Shown here in pieces: positions 1-7,786 of a stretch of 8,422 nucleotides of DNA. The DNA is taken from NCBI GenBank assembly GCA_916049935.1, contig CAJZJI010000020.1, positions 1 to 8,422 of the forward strand. The letters are read 5' to 3'. Position 1 is the stretch's first letter. Each line of letters starts with the position of its first letter. Made by a program: the position numbers and the translations under genes. The notes beneath the pieces are model-generated. The model was not told where the DNA came from and did no database searches. It saw only the letters and a list, made by a program, of their open reading frames with translations. The stretch comes from an uncultured Streptococcus sp. (GTDB taxonomy: Bacteria; Bacillota; Bacilli; Lactobacillales; Aerococcaceae).

Positions 1-1
1 A

Positions 2-529
2 TTATCTTTCGTCTTCAGTGTATTCCATTAATGTGAAGATGTCGTATTCGCTAATTTTTTCGCGACCTTTTAAGTCTGTTAACTCTACTAAGAACGCTAA
101 ACCAACTACTTCACCGCCAAGTTTTTCAACTAATTTTGCAGCGGCAGCCATTGTTCCACCTGTTGCTAATAAGTCATCACAGATAAGAACTTTTTGGCCA
201 GGTTTTACAGCATCTTTGTGTAAATGTAACTCTGCTGAACCATATTCTAAATCATATTCAACAGCGACTGTTTCACGAGGTAATTTCCCTTTTTTACGAG
301 CTGGTGCAAAACCAATTCCTAATTCGTACGCTACTGGACATCCAACGATAAATCCACGTGCTTCTGGTCCAACAATCATTTCAGCACCGATTTTACGTGC
401 ATAGTCAACGATTTGTTGTGTTGCGTATTGGTAAGCTTTTCCGTTTGCCATTAATGGTGAGATATCACGGAAAATAATACCCTCTTTAGGATAGTTTGGA
501 ACACTAGCAATATATTCTTTCAAGTTCAT
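2..529 (-). CDS. apt: Adenine phosphoribosyltransferase
   Basis: Cytosolic purine-salvage enzyme that converts adenine and PRPP to AMP and pyrophosphate. The 175-residue product is complete and close to the usual length of about 170-175. Visible family motifs are FRDISPL (residues 20-26), VGPEARGF (53-60), the flexible catalytic loop with RKKGKLPRE (78-86), and the PRPP-binding motif [10 protein letters not shown] (117-126) with its paired acidic residues D118 and D119. The ATG at 529 has a strong AAGGAGGAG ribosome binding site just upstream that overlaps the end of recJ. The recJ stop is only 15 nt away, so the two genes are almost certainly co-transcribed and probably translationally coupled. 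The TAA stop lies one base from the window edge, so any terminator or further gene downstream cannot be seen. Identification is secure. Confidence 0.97.
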   Translation of the reverse strand: MNLKEYIASVPNYPKEGIIFRDISPLMANGKAYQYATQQIVDYARKIGAEMIVGPEARGFIVGCPVAYELGIGFAPARKKGKLPRETVAVEYDLEYGSAELHLHKDAVKPGQKVLICDDLLATGGTMAAAAKLVEKLGGEVVGLAFLVELTDLKGREKISEYDIFTLMEYTEDER

Positions 530-535
530 TGAGAA

Positions 536-546
536 CTCCTCCTTTT
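536..546 (-). promoter_or_regulatory. Ribosome binding site of apt
   Basis: On the minus strand the bases read AAAAGGAGGAG, six nt before the apt ATG at 529. The site overlaps the recJ stop codon (TAA at 545-547), an arrangement that favours re-initiation or coupling after recJ translation ends. Confidence 0.85.
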
Positions 547-2869
547 ATTTACCTTGTTGTGAGTCCATCCAACTTTTTAGTTCTTGGAACTGGCTATAGT
601 TGAATTTCTTTTCAAGCAACATTTGTTCATTTAACTTTTTCAATAATGTTGACTCTTCTAAGTCATTTGTTTTTGGACTTTCGTTAATCATCAAATGTCC
701 ATCTACTATTTTAACAAATTCCAACTCAAAAAACACTTTTAATATCACTCGGAATTGTTCGACTGGAATTTTTAGGAATCCAGCCACCGAAACTAATTTT
801 TCATTATAAGGAATTTGTCCATGTGATTGGATATATTTATACACACTACCAAATTTAGGCTTGTCCGGAACACCAGTTGTCACAACTGAATTCTTCGTAT
901 ACGCGATGACGTATAGTGGCTGTGTCCATTCCATTTTAAAGAAAGATTCCACTTCTCCCACTTTCTCTGGTAAATCGAATAACACAATTGCTTTAGCGGT
1001 CGGTTTCTCTTTTGCAGCTACAAAGGAGGCAAAATCCATCACGCTTGAAGTACTTGGAATTCTTGTTTCTAGTTCCTTCAAGTGCACTTCGTTTGTTGCT
1101 AGATAAAGTGCATTTTCAACAGCTAGATGATCTTTTGTAATCTTAGAAGTGCGCCAATCGATAACTACTCTACCTTTAACAGCAATATCTTTTACTAATA
1201 ATTGAGGAAGACGAATGTTTTGCCATTCATTAATCTCTAACGTACCAGCAATACTAATCTTGGTATCTGGTCGAAGAGATGCTGCCCATTCCCCTTTACT
1301 AAAGGCCATCGCTTGCAGCGTGTTTGAAGAATTGGACTCTTTCAAATTAAGTTTCAAGTGCTGTTTATCCGCACCAAGTAATTGAGTTGAAGCCACTTGA
1401 ATGCCTTCTAGAGAAACAACCGGTTCTGGATTATCCGTACCAAATGGTTTCAAGCTAGCTAATGATTCAATCCATTCGACCGTAATATCTTTTAACGGAA
1501 GAACTTCATCAATCGTTAATGTCGCCTTCGCATCTAACAAGTCTTGATGGTCTTTCGCATATTGTTCTAGTCCCTCGATAATCGTTGGAAGCAGTATCGT
1601 TTCAACTGTTAATCCAGCAGCCATATGATGTCCACCGAATTTTAGAAGATGATCTTTCACACTAGTTAACGCATCATAGAGATTAAATTCTCCAAATGAA
1701 CGACCGCTACCTTTTGCTGTTAAGCCATCTTCACTTATTCCTAAAACGATGGTTGGTTTTCCTGTCTGTTCAACGATTCGACTCGCTACAATTCCAAGTA
1801 CACCTTCATGCCAACCTAGTTGCGCCAATACAAGGATTGGTTGATTCATCTGTTCTTGAATAATCGGAGTGGCTTCTTCGACGATTTGATTTACGATTGA
1901 TTGACGTCTTTCGTTTTCTGATTGCATGAAATCAACAATACTTTGTGCTTCTTCATCGTCAAATGTCGTCAACAATTGAACGCCTGGTGTAGCATCTCCA
2001 AGTCTCCCTAGCGCATTTAAACGCGGTCCGATTTGGAAACCAATCGTCTTCTCATCTAATTTATCCACTTTAATGGACAACTTCTCAATGAGTGTCACAA
2101 GCCCAATACGCTGTGTTTGTTTCATTTGAGCGATTCCTAGTTTAGCAATCGTTCTATTTTCATCAGTAAGACTCACTAAGTCCGCAATCGTTCCAATAGC
2201 AGCTAATTCTACCATTTCCTCTGGAAACTCTCCTAGAAGCGCATGAGCAAGCTTAAATGCTACTCCAGCACCAGATAAGTCTCCACATGGGTAGTTTGCC
2301 TCTGGATGACGAGGATGGACAACCGCGTATGCTTCTGGAATTTCACTTGGAATTTCATGGTGGTCCGTTAAGATGACATCACAGCCATTCTCCATCGCAT
2401 AGCGAATTGGTTCATGCGCTGCAATTCCACAGTCTACTGTAATAATAAGCGTATGGCCTTCTTCTATCACACGTTGGAATGCTGGAATATTAGGACCATA
2501 GCCATCAGTAAAGCGATTCGGTAAATAGTACGATACTTGAGCTCCTAGCATTTCAAGAGTTTCGTAGAGAATCGTTGTACTTGTAATTCCGTCTGCATCA
2601 TAGTCACCGTAAATATGAATTAATTCACCATTTTCAATAGCTTCTTGAATTCGCCCTACCGCTTTATCCATATCATGTAATAGGAATGGGTCGTGGATTA
2701 GATGTGGTGTTGGCGAAAGAAATTCATGCAACTCTTCTGCTGTTTGAATCCCGCGTTCCACACATAAGCGGACGAGATTTTCAGATACGCCACTTTCACT
2801 TGCAAGAGACGTTACAAGTCCTTCATCCACATTCTCTTTTAACTTCCATGCATAATTTGCAAAACTCAT
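545..2869 (-). CDS. recJ: Single-stranded-DNA-specific 5'-3' exonuclease RecJ
   Basis: Cytosolic DHH-family, Mn/Mg-dependent exonuclease that degrades single-stranded DNA 5' to 3' in recombinational repair (RecFOR pathway), mismatch repair and base excision repair. The 774-residue product is full length. The DHH domain shows YGDYDADG (87-94), VDCGI (145-149), TDHHE (168-172) and HPRH (185-188). The DHHA1 domain shows GWHEGVLGIVASR (352-364), GSGRS (387-391) and GGHHMAAG (412-419). An OB-fold region follows at about 450-565. The remaining ~200 residues match the extra C-terminal domain typical of Firmicutes RecJ, which E. coli RecJ lacks in this form. All metal-binding motifs are intact, so it should be active. 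The ATG at 2869 has an AGGAGGTG site six nt away that abuts the SDR stop codon. It lies between the SDR gene and apt in one tight unit. Confidence 0.97.
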   Translation of the reverse strand: MSFANYAWKLKENVDEGLVTSLASESGVSENLVRLCVERGIQTAEELHEFLSPTPHLIHDPFLLHDMDKAVGRIQEAIENGELIHIYGDYDADGITSTTILYETLEMLGAQVSYYLPNRFTDGYGPNIPAFQRVIEEGHTLIITVDCGIAAHEPIRYAMENGCDVILTDHHEIPSEIPEAYAVVHPRHPEANYPCGDLSGAGVAFKLAHALLGEFPEEMVELAAIGTIADLVSLTDENRTIAKLGIAQMKQTQRIGLVTLIEKLSIKVDKLDEKTIGFQIGPRLNALGRLGDATPGVQLLTTFDDEEAQSIVDFMQSENERRQSIVNQIVEEATPIIQEQMNQPILVLAQLGWHEGVLGIVASRIVEQTGKPTIVLGISEDGLTAKGSGRSFGEFNLYDALTSVKDHLLKFGGHHMAAGLTVETILLPTIIEGLEQYAKDHQDLLDAKATLTIDEVLPLKDITVEWIESLASLKPFGTDNPEPVVSLEGIQVASTQLLGADKQHLKLNLKESNSSNTLQAMAFSKGEWAASLRPDTKISIAGTLEINEWQNIRLPQLLVKDIAVKGRVVIDWRTSKITKDHLAVENALYLATNEVHLKELETRIPSTSSVMDFASFVAAKEKPTAKAIVLFDLPEKVGEVESFFKMEWTQPLYVIAYTKNSVVTTGVPDKPKFGSVYKYIQSHGQIPYNEKLVSVAGFLKIPVEQFRVILKVFFELEFVKIVDGHLMINESPKTNDLEESTLLKKLNEQMLLEKKFNYSQFQELKSWMDSQQGK

Positions 2870-2873
2870 CGTA

Positions 2874-2881
2874 CACCTCCT
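2874..2881 (-). promoter_or_regulatory. Ribosome binding site of recJ
   Basis: The minus strand reads AGGAGGTG, a near-perfect anti-16S match, with AGGAGG six nt before the recJ ATG. It begins immediately after the TAG stop of the preceding SDR gene. Confidence 0.85.
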
Positions 2882-3679
2882 CTACTTTTTATTGAAAATA
2901 CTTCCTAATAGTCTATCTCCTATTTTCGGGAATAACACATTTAATTTACTTGCAAAGTTCATTGTTTTTGGCAAATTCACTTCACGTTTTTCTCTTTCAA
3001 TTCCTTTAACAACTTCTCCTGCTACCTTGGCTGGATCTAATACTACAGCGCCTAATTGCTCTAAGTATTTTCCAGTTGGCTCGGCTTTATCAAAGAAGTC
3101 TGTCGCAATCGGACCAGGATTCACAGTCATCACATGGACGCCATAGGGTTTTAATTCCAAACGAAGTGCATTCGAATACCCTAACACTCCAAATTTAGTT
3201 GCTGAATACACGGATGATTTTACCGTTGCCGATTTACCAGCTTGAGAAGCGATATTCACAAACACTCCGCTTTTAGCTTCAATAAACCTAGGCACAAAAT
3301 GCTGAGTGATTTTAATCAATGTATTCAAGTTTAACTGAAGCATTTGATTAATCTCAGATTCACTTAAATTTTTAGCTAATTTAAGGTAACCAAGGCCAGC
3401 ATTGTTGATGACCATCGTAATTTTGTATGCTTCATCAAGAGTTGCTAATAATTCTTGAACAGACGCTTCATCGGTTAAATCACACGAATAAATATCGACT
3501 GGTTTAGACATGTTCAATTTGCACTCTGCAGCTACTTCTTCTAGTTTAGCAGTATTTCGAGCCACAAGAATGAGTTGCACATCTCTTTTAGCTAATTCCA
3601 ATGCGATTTGTGCGCCAAGCCCACCGCTAGCTCCGGTCACAAGAGCCACTTGTTTTGTAAACCATTTAGCGTCCTTCAT
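2882..3679 (-). CDS. Short-chain dehydrogenase/reductase (SDR), substrate unknown
   Basis: Classical-type SDR oxidoreductase of 265 residues, probably cytosolic. Numbered from the chosen ATG: cofactor-binding TGASGGLG (15-22), NNAG (92-95), catalytic Ser145, YSATK with Tyr158 and Lys162, and PGPIATD (188-194). All catalytic residues are present. Arg41 at the end of the second beta strand suggests NADP(H) preference (inference). The C-terminus is a hydrophobic/basic tail, as in DltE/YqjQ-like SDRs. A TTG 18 nt further upstream (3697) would add six residues but has no Shine-Dalgarno. The ATG at 3679 has AAAGGA nine nt upstream, so it is preferred. The gene then overlaps the end of rnz by 14 nt. 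From memory, SDRs of this type sit between rnz and recJ in many Lactobacillales, but I know of no assigned substrate. It ends in TAG directly before the recJ ribosome binding site. Confidence 0.9.
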   Translation of the reverse strand: MKDAKWFTKQVALVTGASGGLGAQIALELAKRDVQLILVARNTAKLEEVAAECKLNMSKPVDIYSCDLTDEASVQELLATLDEAYKITMVINNAGLGYLKLAKNLSESEINQMLQLNLNTLIKITQHFVPRFIEAKSGVFVNIASQAGKSATVKSSVYSATKFGVLGYSNALRLELKPYGVHVMTVNPGPIATDFFDKAEPTGKYLEQLGAVVLDPAKVAGEVVKGIEREKREVNLPKTMNFASKLNVLFPKIGDRLLGSIFNKK

Positions 3680-4610
3680 GATGTTTAATCCTTTCAACAG
3701 TCACAATGTCGAAGTCTTTGACAACTTGAACATTTTCAAAAATCTTTTTGGCCTCGTCTTCCAACTCTTGGGATTGTTTCCCAAGATAGCGAGCGCTGAT
3801 ATGCGTTAATAAAAGTCGCTTCACTTCGGCATTTTTAGCCACTTCAGCCGCTTGAAGACTTGTTGAATGGAAATGACGATTGGCTTGTTGCCCTTTATCT
3901 CCTTCGTATGTCGCCTCGTGAACGAGAACGTCCGAACGATAGGCTAAGATTTCACTAGCTTCACATTTACGAGTATCCCCGCAAATGGTCACAACTCGTC
4001 CTTTAATATCTGGAGAAATATAATCTTGTCCATTCACGACAGTTCCATCTTCAAGAGTAATGGTTTCCCCTTTTTTCAACTTACCAAAGAGTGGCCCAAA
4101 AGGAATTCCTAACTCTTTTAGACGGTCCGCTTGCAGTTCACCTGGTTGATCCTTTTCTGTCACACGGAATCCATATGAAGGAACCCCATGTTCGAGTCGC
4201 TTCATTTCTACTTTAAAATGTTTATCTTCGAAAAGAAGACCTTCTTTTTCAAATTCAACTACTTTTAAAGGATATCCTAATTTAGAACAAGAAGCTTGAA
4301 TCGTCGTGTCGATAAAGTTCTTAATCCCTTTAGGACCATAGAGGGTTAAATCATCTTCTCCTCCTTGGAAAGAGCGACTAGTGAGTAGTCCAGGTAACCC
4401 AAAGATATGATCTCCGTGCATATGTGTAATGAAAATCTTCTTGATTTTCCCTGGACGAATATTTGTATTTAAAATTTGTTGCTGTGTAGCTTCTCCGCAA
4501 TCGAATAACCACACTTCATTAATCTCATCGAGAAGCTTTAATGCAATTGAAGTGACGTTTCTCATTTTAGAAGGTACGCCAGCACCTGTTCCTAGAAATT
4601 GCAATTCCAT
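3666..4610 (-). CDS. rnz: Ribonuclease Z (tRNA 3' endonuclease)
   Basis: Metallo-beta-lactamase-fold endoribonuclease that removes the 3' trailer of tRNA precursors, mainly those lacking an encoded CCA. The 314-residue product is a complete short-form tRNase Z. It has the N-terminal [13 protein letters not shown] signature (6-18), the zinc motif HMHGDH (63-68: H63, H65, D67, H68), then H141, D212 in GDT, H248 in HFHST and H270 in LLTHISARY, so the full zinc-ligand set is present. Residues about 150-185, with a Gly/Pro/Lys-rich stretch, correspond to the flexible tRNA-binding arm. The ATG at 4610 starts just after the acyltransferase stop (1-nt gap), and its AGAGGA site lies inside the acyltransferase 3' end. 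Its own 3' end overlaps the SDR gene. No tRNA gene is present in the window. Confidence 0.97.
   Translation of the reverse strand: MELQFLGTGAGVPSKMRNVTSIALKLLDEINEVWLFDCGEATQQQILNTNIRPGKIKKIFITHMHGDHIFGLPGLLTSRSFQGGEDDLTLYGPKGIKNFIDTTIQASCSKLGYPLKVVEFEKEGLLFEDKHFKVEMKRLEHGVPSYGFRVTEKDQPGELQADRLKELGIPFGPLFGKLKKGETITLEDGTVVNGQDYISPDIKGRVVTICGDTRKCEASEILAYRSDVLVHEATYEGDKGQQANRHFHSTSLQAAEVAKNAEVKRLLLTHISARYLGKQSQELEDEAKKIFENVQVVKDFDIVTVERIKHHEGR
3689..3695 (-). promoter_or_regulatory. Ribosome binding site that decides the SDR start
   Basis: The minus strand reads GAAAGGA, nine nt before the ATG at 3679. It lies inside the 3' end of rnz and supports the ATG start over the in-frame TTG at 3697, which has no purine-rich site at a workable distance. 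Confidence 0.7.
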
Positions 4611-4611
4611 T

Positions 4612-6435
4612 TTAATTTCCTCTCAATGTTTCATATATTTTTTTCGCAAAGAAGAGTGCTTCTTCATGAGCCCCTACTTCTGTTACATATGATTTATGTG
4701 AATAGAACCAATCTTGATCTTTTGAATATTCATTCCAGTCAAGAACATGAACATTCGAATACTTCTCGCTAACTGCTTCGTAAACGTTATTCACATCATC
4801 TCTCCATGTTTTAGACGTTGTAGTCGTCACGAGGAAGATTTGTTTTTCCATACCGATTCGTTTCAATTCACGTTCCAATTGTCCTTTTGTAAAGGCACTA
4901 TTGGCACCAAACATTAATACAACAATGTCATTTAATTGATTCTTCGATTTCAATTCGTTAATCGTCGAAGATAAATCCGTTACTTGTGCAATTGGTGTTG
5001 CATGCATCACAGCGTTTGGATAAATCGTTGCTAGTTCATTCGCAATTGCAAGAAGCGATTGATCCCCGATAAAGGTAATCGAACTATTACTACTAAAGAC
5101 TGTTTCTTCACGTGTTAATCCAACCACATTATTAATGGTCTTCAATAATTTTTTATCCGTTTGTTGTGTGTTATCCACAATTGTTTGGTTCGTATGAATT
5201 AATTCTGTAAGAGTTGCCTCTTGTTCAGATAATTTACTTGTAGACTGTACAAGTCCCACCGCTAAAATGATGAGTGGTACTGCACAGATTCCAAATAAAA
5301 TTTGTTTTCCATAAACTGTTTTTTCATTCAATAGCCCCATCAATTTACGGACTATTTGAAGATAACGTCTCTTCTCGAATACTTGATACCAAACTTCACC
5401 AAAGAAAAGAATGAGTACCAATTGGATGATGCCGTGAATTAAATTACTTGAACCAGCAATCCCCATTTTTGCTTGGTATAACACAATAATTGGTAAGAAC
5501 CATAAATAATAAGATAAACTTCTACGACCAATCACTGTTAATGGTTTGAAACGGAATAAAATTCCTGTTCCTACTTTAGGATGCAAGCTCATCAAAATAA
5601 CAGCAGCCACTGTTAAGTCAAAAAGCAACATTCCCCCACGATACGTAATATCTTCGTTACGTCCGAGTGTAAATAACAAGATGAACATTAATGCGATCGG
5701 GATTAATCTTAAATATTGCTCATATGGCACTCTAGATTTATGTTCCTTTTGGAAACGATCTAAAGGATATAGCAATGCCGTACATGAACCGATCAGCATT
5801 GAGAACAATCGAGTCCCTGTGCTCATTGTGATGTACGTTAATGAGTCTGCTCCTTTATAACTAAAGAGCATTAGTCCAAACGAAGCCGTAGCTAACACCA
5901 CGATAGCCACAAATAATGAATTATGCTTCTTAAGGAATAAACTTAAGAAGGCAAACACAATCGGCCACAATAAGTAAAACTGAAAGGCCAATGAAATATA
6001 CCATAAGTGTTCAAATGGATTTTCCGTTAATAAGTTTGGAATAAACGTTTGTGCCTGGAAAATCTGCCACCAGTTATTTAAAAAGACTAAACTAGAAGTA
6101 AATGATCCTCTTAAGTTCACCAACATTTCATTTTGAAACAGCGTTATATAAATGAACACTAGAACGAGCATTGCAATTAAAGGAAGTGCAATACGTGCTA
6201 GTCGTTTTAATAAAAACTGCTTCAAAGGAATCTTTCCATCGTTCATCAAACTTGTCATTAAGCGGTTTGTCATAAAGTAACCCGCTAAAATGAGGAAGAT
6301 GTCCAATCCAAGAAATCCACCAGGCAAGCGATAAGAATACAAGTGATAAATAATGATACTAAGGATTCCTATCGCTCTTAGGCCGTCAAATGAAGATACG
6401 TAAAAACGTTTTTCCATCTCACTTCTATCAATCAT
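4612..6435 (-). CDS. OatA-like membrane acyltransferase with a degenerate SGNH domain
   Basis: Integral membrane protein of 607 residues. The N-terminal ~400 residues form an acyltransferase-3 domain: R20-x10-H31 in the first membrane helix, [16 protein letters not shown] (39-54), [16 protein letters not shown] (143-158), about ten hydrophobic helices, and a last one near 378-397. A polar linker (about 399-445) leads to an extracytoplasmic domain resembling the SGNH esterase-like part of peptidoglycan O-acetyltransferase OatA, including [13 protein letters not shown] (505-517) and NVHVLDW (561-567). Key differences: the GDS motif reads GDQS (457-460), the DxxH block reads HKSY (580-583), and the Glu usual before QFYL is Ala150. 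Family knowledge suggests transfer of acetyl groups to cell-wall glycans; whether this copy can complete that reaction is uncertain. The in-frame TTG at 6441 sits only 2 nt from the AAGGAG site, so ATG 6435 (8-nt spacing) is chosen. There is no frameshift or internal stop, so it is not an obvious pseudogene. Confidence 0.85.
   Translation of the reverse strand: MIDRSEMEKRFYVSSFDGLRAIGILSIIIYHLYSYRLPGGFLGLDIFLILAGYFMTNRLMTSLMNDGKIPLKQFLLKRLARIALPLIAMLVLVFIYITLFQNEMLVNLRGSFTSSLVFLNNWWQIFQAQTFIPNLLTENPFEHLWYISLAFQFYLLWPIVFAFLSLFLKKHNSLFVAIVVLATASFGLMLFSYKGADSLTYITMSTGTRLFSMLIGSCTALLYPLDRFQKEHKSRVPYEQYLRLIPIALMFILLFTLGRNEDITYRGGMLLFDLTVAAVILMSLHPKVGTGILFRFKPLTVIGRRSLSYYLWFLPIIVLYQAKMGIAGSSNLIHGIIQLVLILFFGEVWYQVFEKRRYLQIVRKLMGLLNEKTVYGKQILFGICAVPLIILAVGLVQSTSKLSEQEATLTELIHTNQTIVDNTQQTDKKLLKTINNVVGLTREETVFSSNSSITFIGDQSLLAIANELATIYPNAVMHATPIAQVTDLSSTINELKSKNQLNDIVVLMFGANSAFTKGQLERELKRIGMEKQIFLVTTTTSKTWRDDVNNVYEAVSEKYSNVHVLDWNEYSKDQDWFYSHKSYVTEVGAHEEALFFAKKIYETLRGN
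4618..4623 (-). promoter_or_regulatory. Ribosome binding site of rnz
   Basis: The minus strand reads AGAGGA, seven nt before the rnz ATG at 4610. It is embedded in the last codons of the acyltransferase gene, implying coupled translation across the junction. Confidence 0.7.
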
Positions 6436-6443
6436 ATTCAAAA

Positions 6444-6449
6444 CTCCTT
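6444..6449 (-). promoter_or_regulatory. Ribosome binding site that decides the acyltransferase start
   Basis: The minus strand reads AAGGAG. It overlaps the obg stop codon (TAA at 6448-6450) and lies eight nt before the ATG at 6435. The in-frame TTG at 6441 would be only two nt away, too close for initiation. Confidence 0.75.
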
Positions 6450-7755
6450 AATCTACGAACTCGAATGAGAAGTTTAGAATACGTACTAAATCGCCATTTT
6501 CAGCGCCTTTTTCACGTAAAGTGCTATCTACACCCATTCCACGTAATTGACGTGAGAATCGCATAACAGACTCATCATGTTCCATATTTGTCATCTTGAA
6601 TAGTTTTTCAATCTTGTCACCATACAGTACCCAAGTTCCATCTGGATCTCTTGTCACTTTGAATGGTGCTTCCTCTTCTTCTAATCCATAAACGATATGT
6701 GTTTCCACTACTTCTTCGTTTAATGGGAAGAATTCTGTTTCTTCTAACACTTCAGCAGTTCTAGCCAGCAATGCTTGAAGCCCTTCACGACGATAGGCTG
6801 AAATCGGGAAAATCTCTGGCATTTCTTCGCCTTCAGCAAGACTCTCTGCTAAATCTTTCTTGAACTTCTCTAAGTTTTCTTCTGCTTGAGGTTGGTCCAT
6901 TTTGTTTGCCACAATCAGCATCGGACGTTCCAATAGGCGTAAGTGATAACTTCCGAGTTCTTCTTGAATAATCTTGTAATCTTCAAAAGGATCACGGCCT
7001 TCCATTGCGGCCATATCAATCACATGAAGTAATACTTTTGTACGTTCAATGTGTTTTAAGAAATGAATACCAAGCCCTACACCTGTATGGGCTCCTTCAA
7101 TTAATCCTGGTAAGTCTGCAACAACGAATTGCTCGCCATTTGGAGACTGCGCCATTCCTAATTGAGGATTTAACGTTGTAAAGTGATAGTCTGCAATTTT
7201 TGGTTTTGCACTTGAAATCACAGATAGTAAAGTCGATTTCCCTACTGACGGGAATCCAACTAAACCAACGTCAGCTAAAACTTTTAATTCTAAATCGAGT
7301 TCAAACTCTTCCCCTGGCTCACCGTTCTCAGCAATGTCTGGTGCAGGGTTTTTATGCGTTGCAAAACGGATATTTCCTCGACCACCACGGCCTCCTTTAG
7401 CAACCACTACTTCTTGCCCATCTTCTACTAAGTCAGCAATCAGTGCTTTTGTTTCAGCATTTCTAACGATTGTTCCTGGTGGAACTTTAACGATTAAGTC
7501 TTCTGCTCCACGGCCATACATACTCTTGCTCATACCGTTTTCACCAGGTTTTGCTTTGAAATGACGTTTATGACGGAAATCTAATAAGGTTCTAAGTCCT
7601 GAATCGACTTTAAAAATGACACTTCCGCCTTTACCGCCGTCTCCACCAGCCGGGCCTCCGTCTGGTACGTATTTTTCACGACGAAACGCAACCATTCCGT
7701 CTCCACCTTTTCCGGCTTTGACTTGAATCGTGGCACGATCATAAAATACTGCCAT
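6448..7755 (-). CDS. obg: Obg-family ribosome-associated GTPase
   Basis: Essential GTPase that acts in late 50S ribosomal subunit assembly and is linked to stringent response and growth control. The 435-residue product, numbered from the chosen ATG, has three parts. The glycine-rich Obg fold (1-158) includes [12 protein letters not shown] (33-44). The G domain has G1 GFPSVGKST (167-175), switch [10 protein letters not shown] (192-200), G3 DLPGLIEGA (214-222), G4 NKMD (284-287) and G5 SAY (319-321). The C-terminal OCT domain spans about 350-433. All motifs are intact. An in-frame GTG at 7764 lies 1 nt from the AAAGGAG site and cannot be used well. ATG 7755 at 10 nt gives the standard [12 protein letters not shown] N-terminus of the family. 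It follows glyS by 31 nt with no terminator visible, and the acyltransferase follows it by 12 nt. Confidence 0.97.
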   Translation of the reverse strand: MAVFYDRATIQVKAGKGGDGMVAFRREKYVPDGGPAGGDGGKGGSVIFKVDSGLRTLLDFRHKRHFKAKPGENGMSKSMYGRGAEDLIVKVPPGTIVRNAETKALIADLVEDGQEVVVAKGGRGGRGNIRFATHKNPAPDIAENGEPGEEFELDLELKVLADVGLVGFPSVGKSTLLSVISSAKPKIADYHFTTLNPQLGMAQSPNGEQFVVADLPGLIEGAHTGVGLGIHFLKHIERTKVLLHVIDMAAMEGRDPFEDYKIIQEELGSYHLRLLERPMLIVANKMDQPQAEENLEKFKKDLAESLAEGEEMPEIFPISAYRREGLQALLARTAEVLEETEFFPLNEEVVETHIVYGLEEEEAPFKVTRDPDGTWVLYGDKIEKLFKMTNMEHDESVMRFSRQLRGMGVDSTLREKGAENGDLVRILNFSFEFVD

Positions 7756-7765
7756 TTCATTCACT

Positions 7766-7772
7766 CTCCTTT
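7766..7772 (-). promoter_or_regulatory. Ribosome binding site that decides the obg start
   Basis: The minus strand reads AAAGGAG, ten nt before the ATG at 7755 and within the 31-nt glyS-obg gap. The GTG at 7764 is only one nt away, so the ATG is the better start. The rest of the gap shows no inverted repeat or T-run. Confidence 0.75.
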
Positions 7773-7786
7773 CTGTGTGAGGGGTC

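Noticed and set aside
803..808. TATAAT-like hexamer on the minus strand inside recJ, a possible internal promoter for apt
   Set aside because: No convincing -35 hexamer at 16-18 nt. In an AT-rich coding sequence such a match is expected by chance.
3680..3697. Longer SDR start at the TTG at 3697 (six extra residues)
   Set aside because: No purine-rich ribosome binding site precedes it, while the ATG at 3679 has AAAGGA at nine nt and gives the usual length for the family.
5546..5860. Open frame of about 104 codons on the plus strand within the acyltransferase gene, and similar plus-strand frames elsewhere (for example 18-404)
   Set aside because: They lie antisense to well-supported genes, their translations show no recognisable domain, and I saw no reason to prefer them.
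4612..6435. Calling the acyltransferase a pseudogene because of its altered catalytic motifs
   Set aside because: The frame is intact over 607 codons, the ribosome binding site is good, and most family blocks are kept. Altered function is more likely than decay.
6436..6441. Acyltransferase start at TTG 6441
   Set aside because: It lies two nt from the AAGGAG site. The ATG at 6435 has proper spacing.
7756..7764. obg start at GTG 7764
   Set aside because: It lies one nt from the AAAGGAG site, and the ATG at 7755 gives the standard Obg N-terminus.
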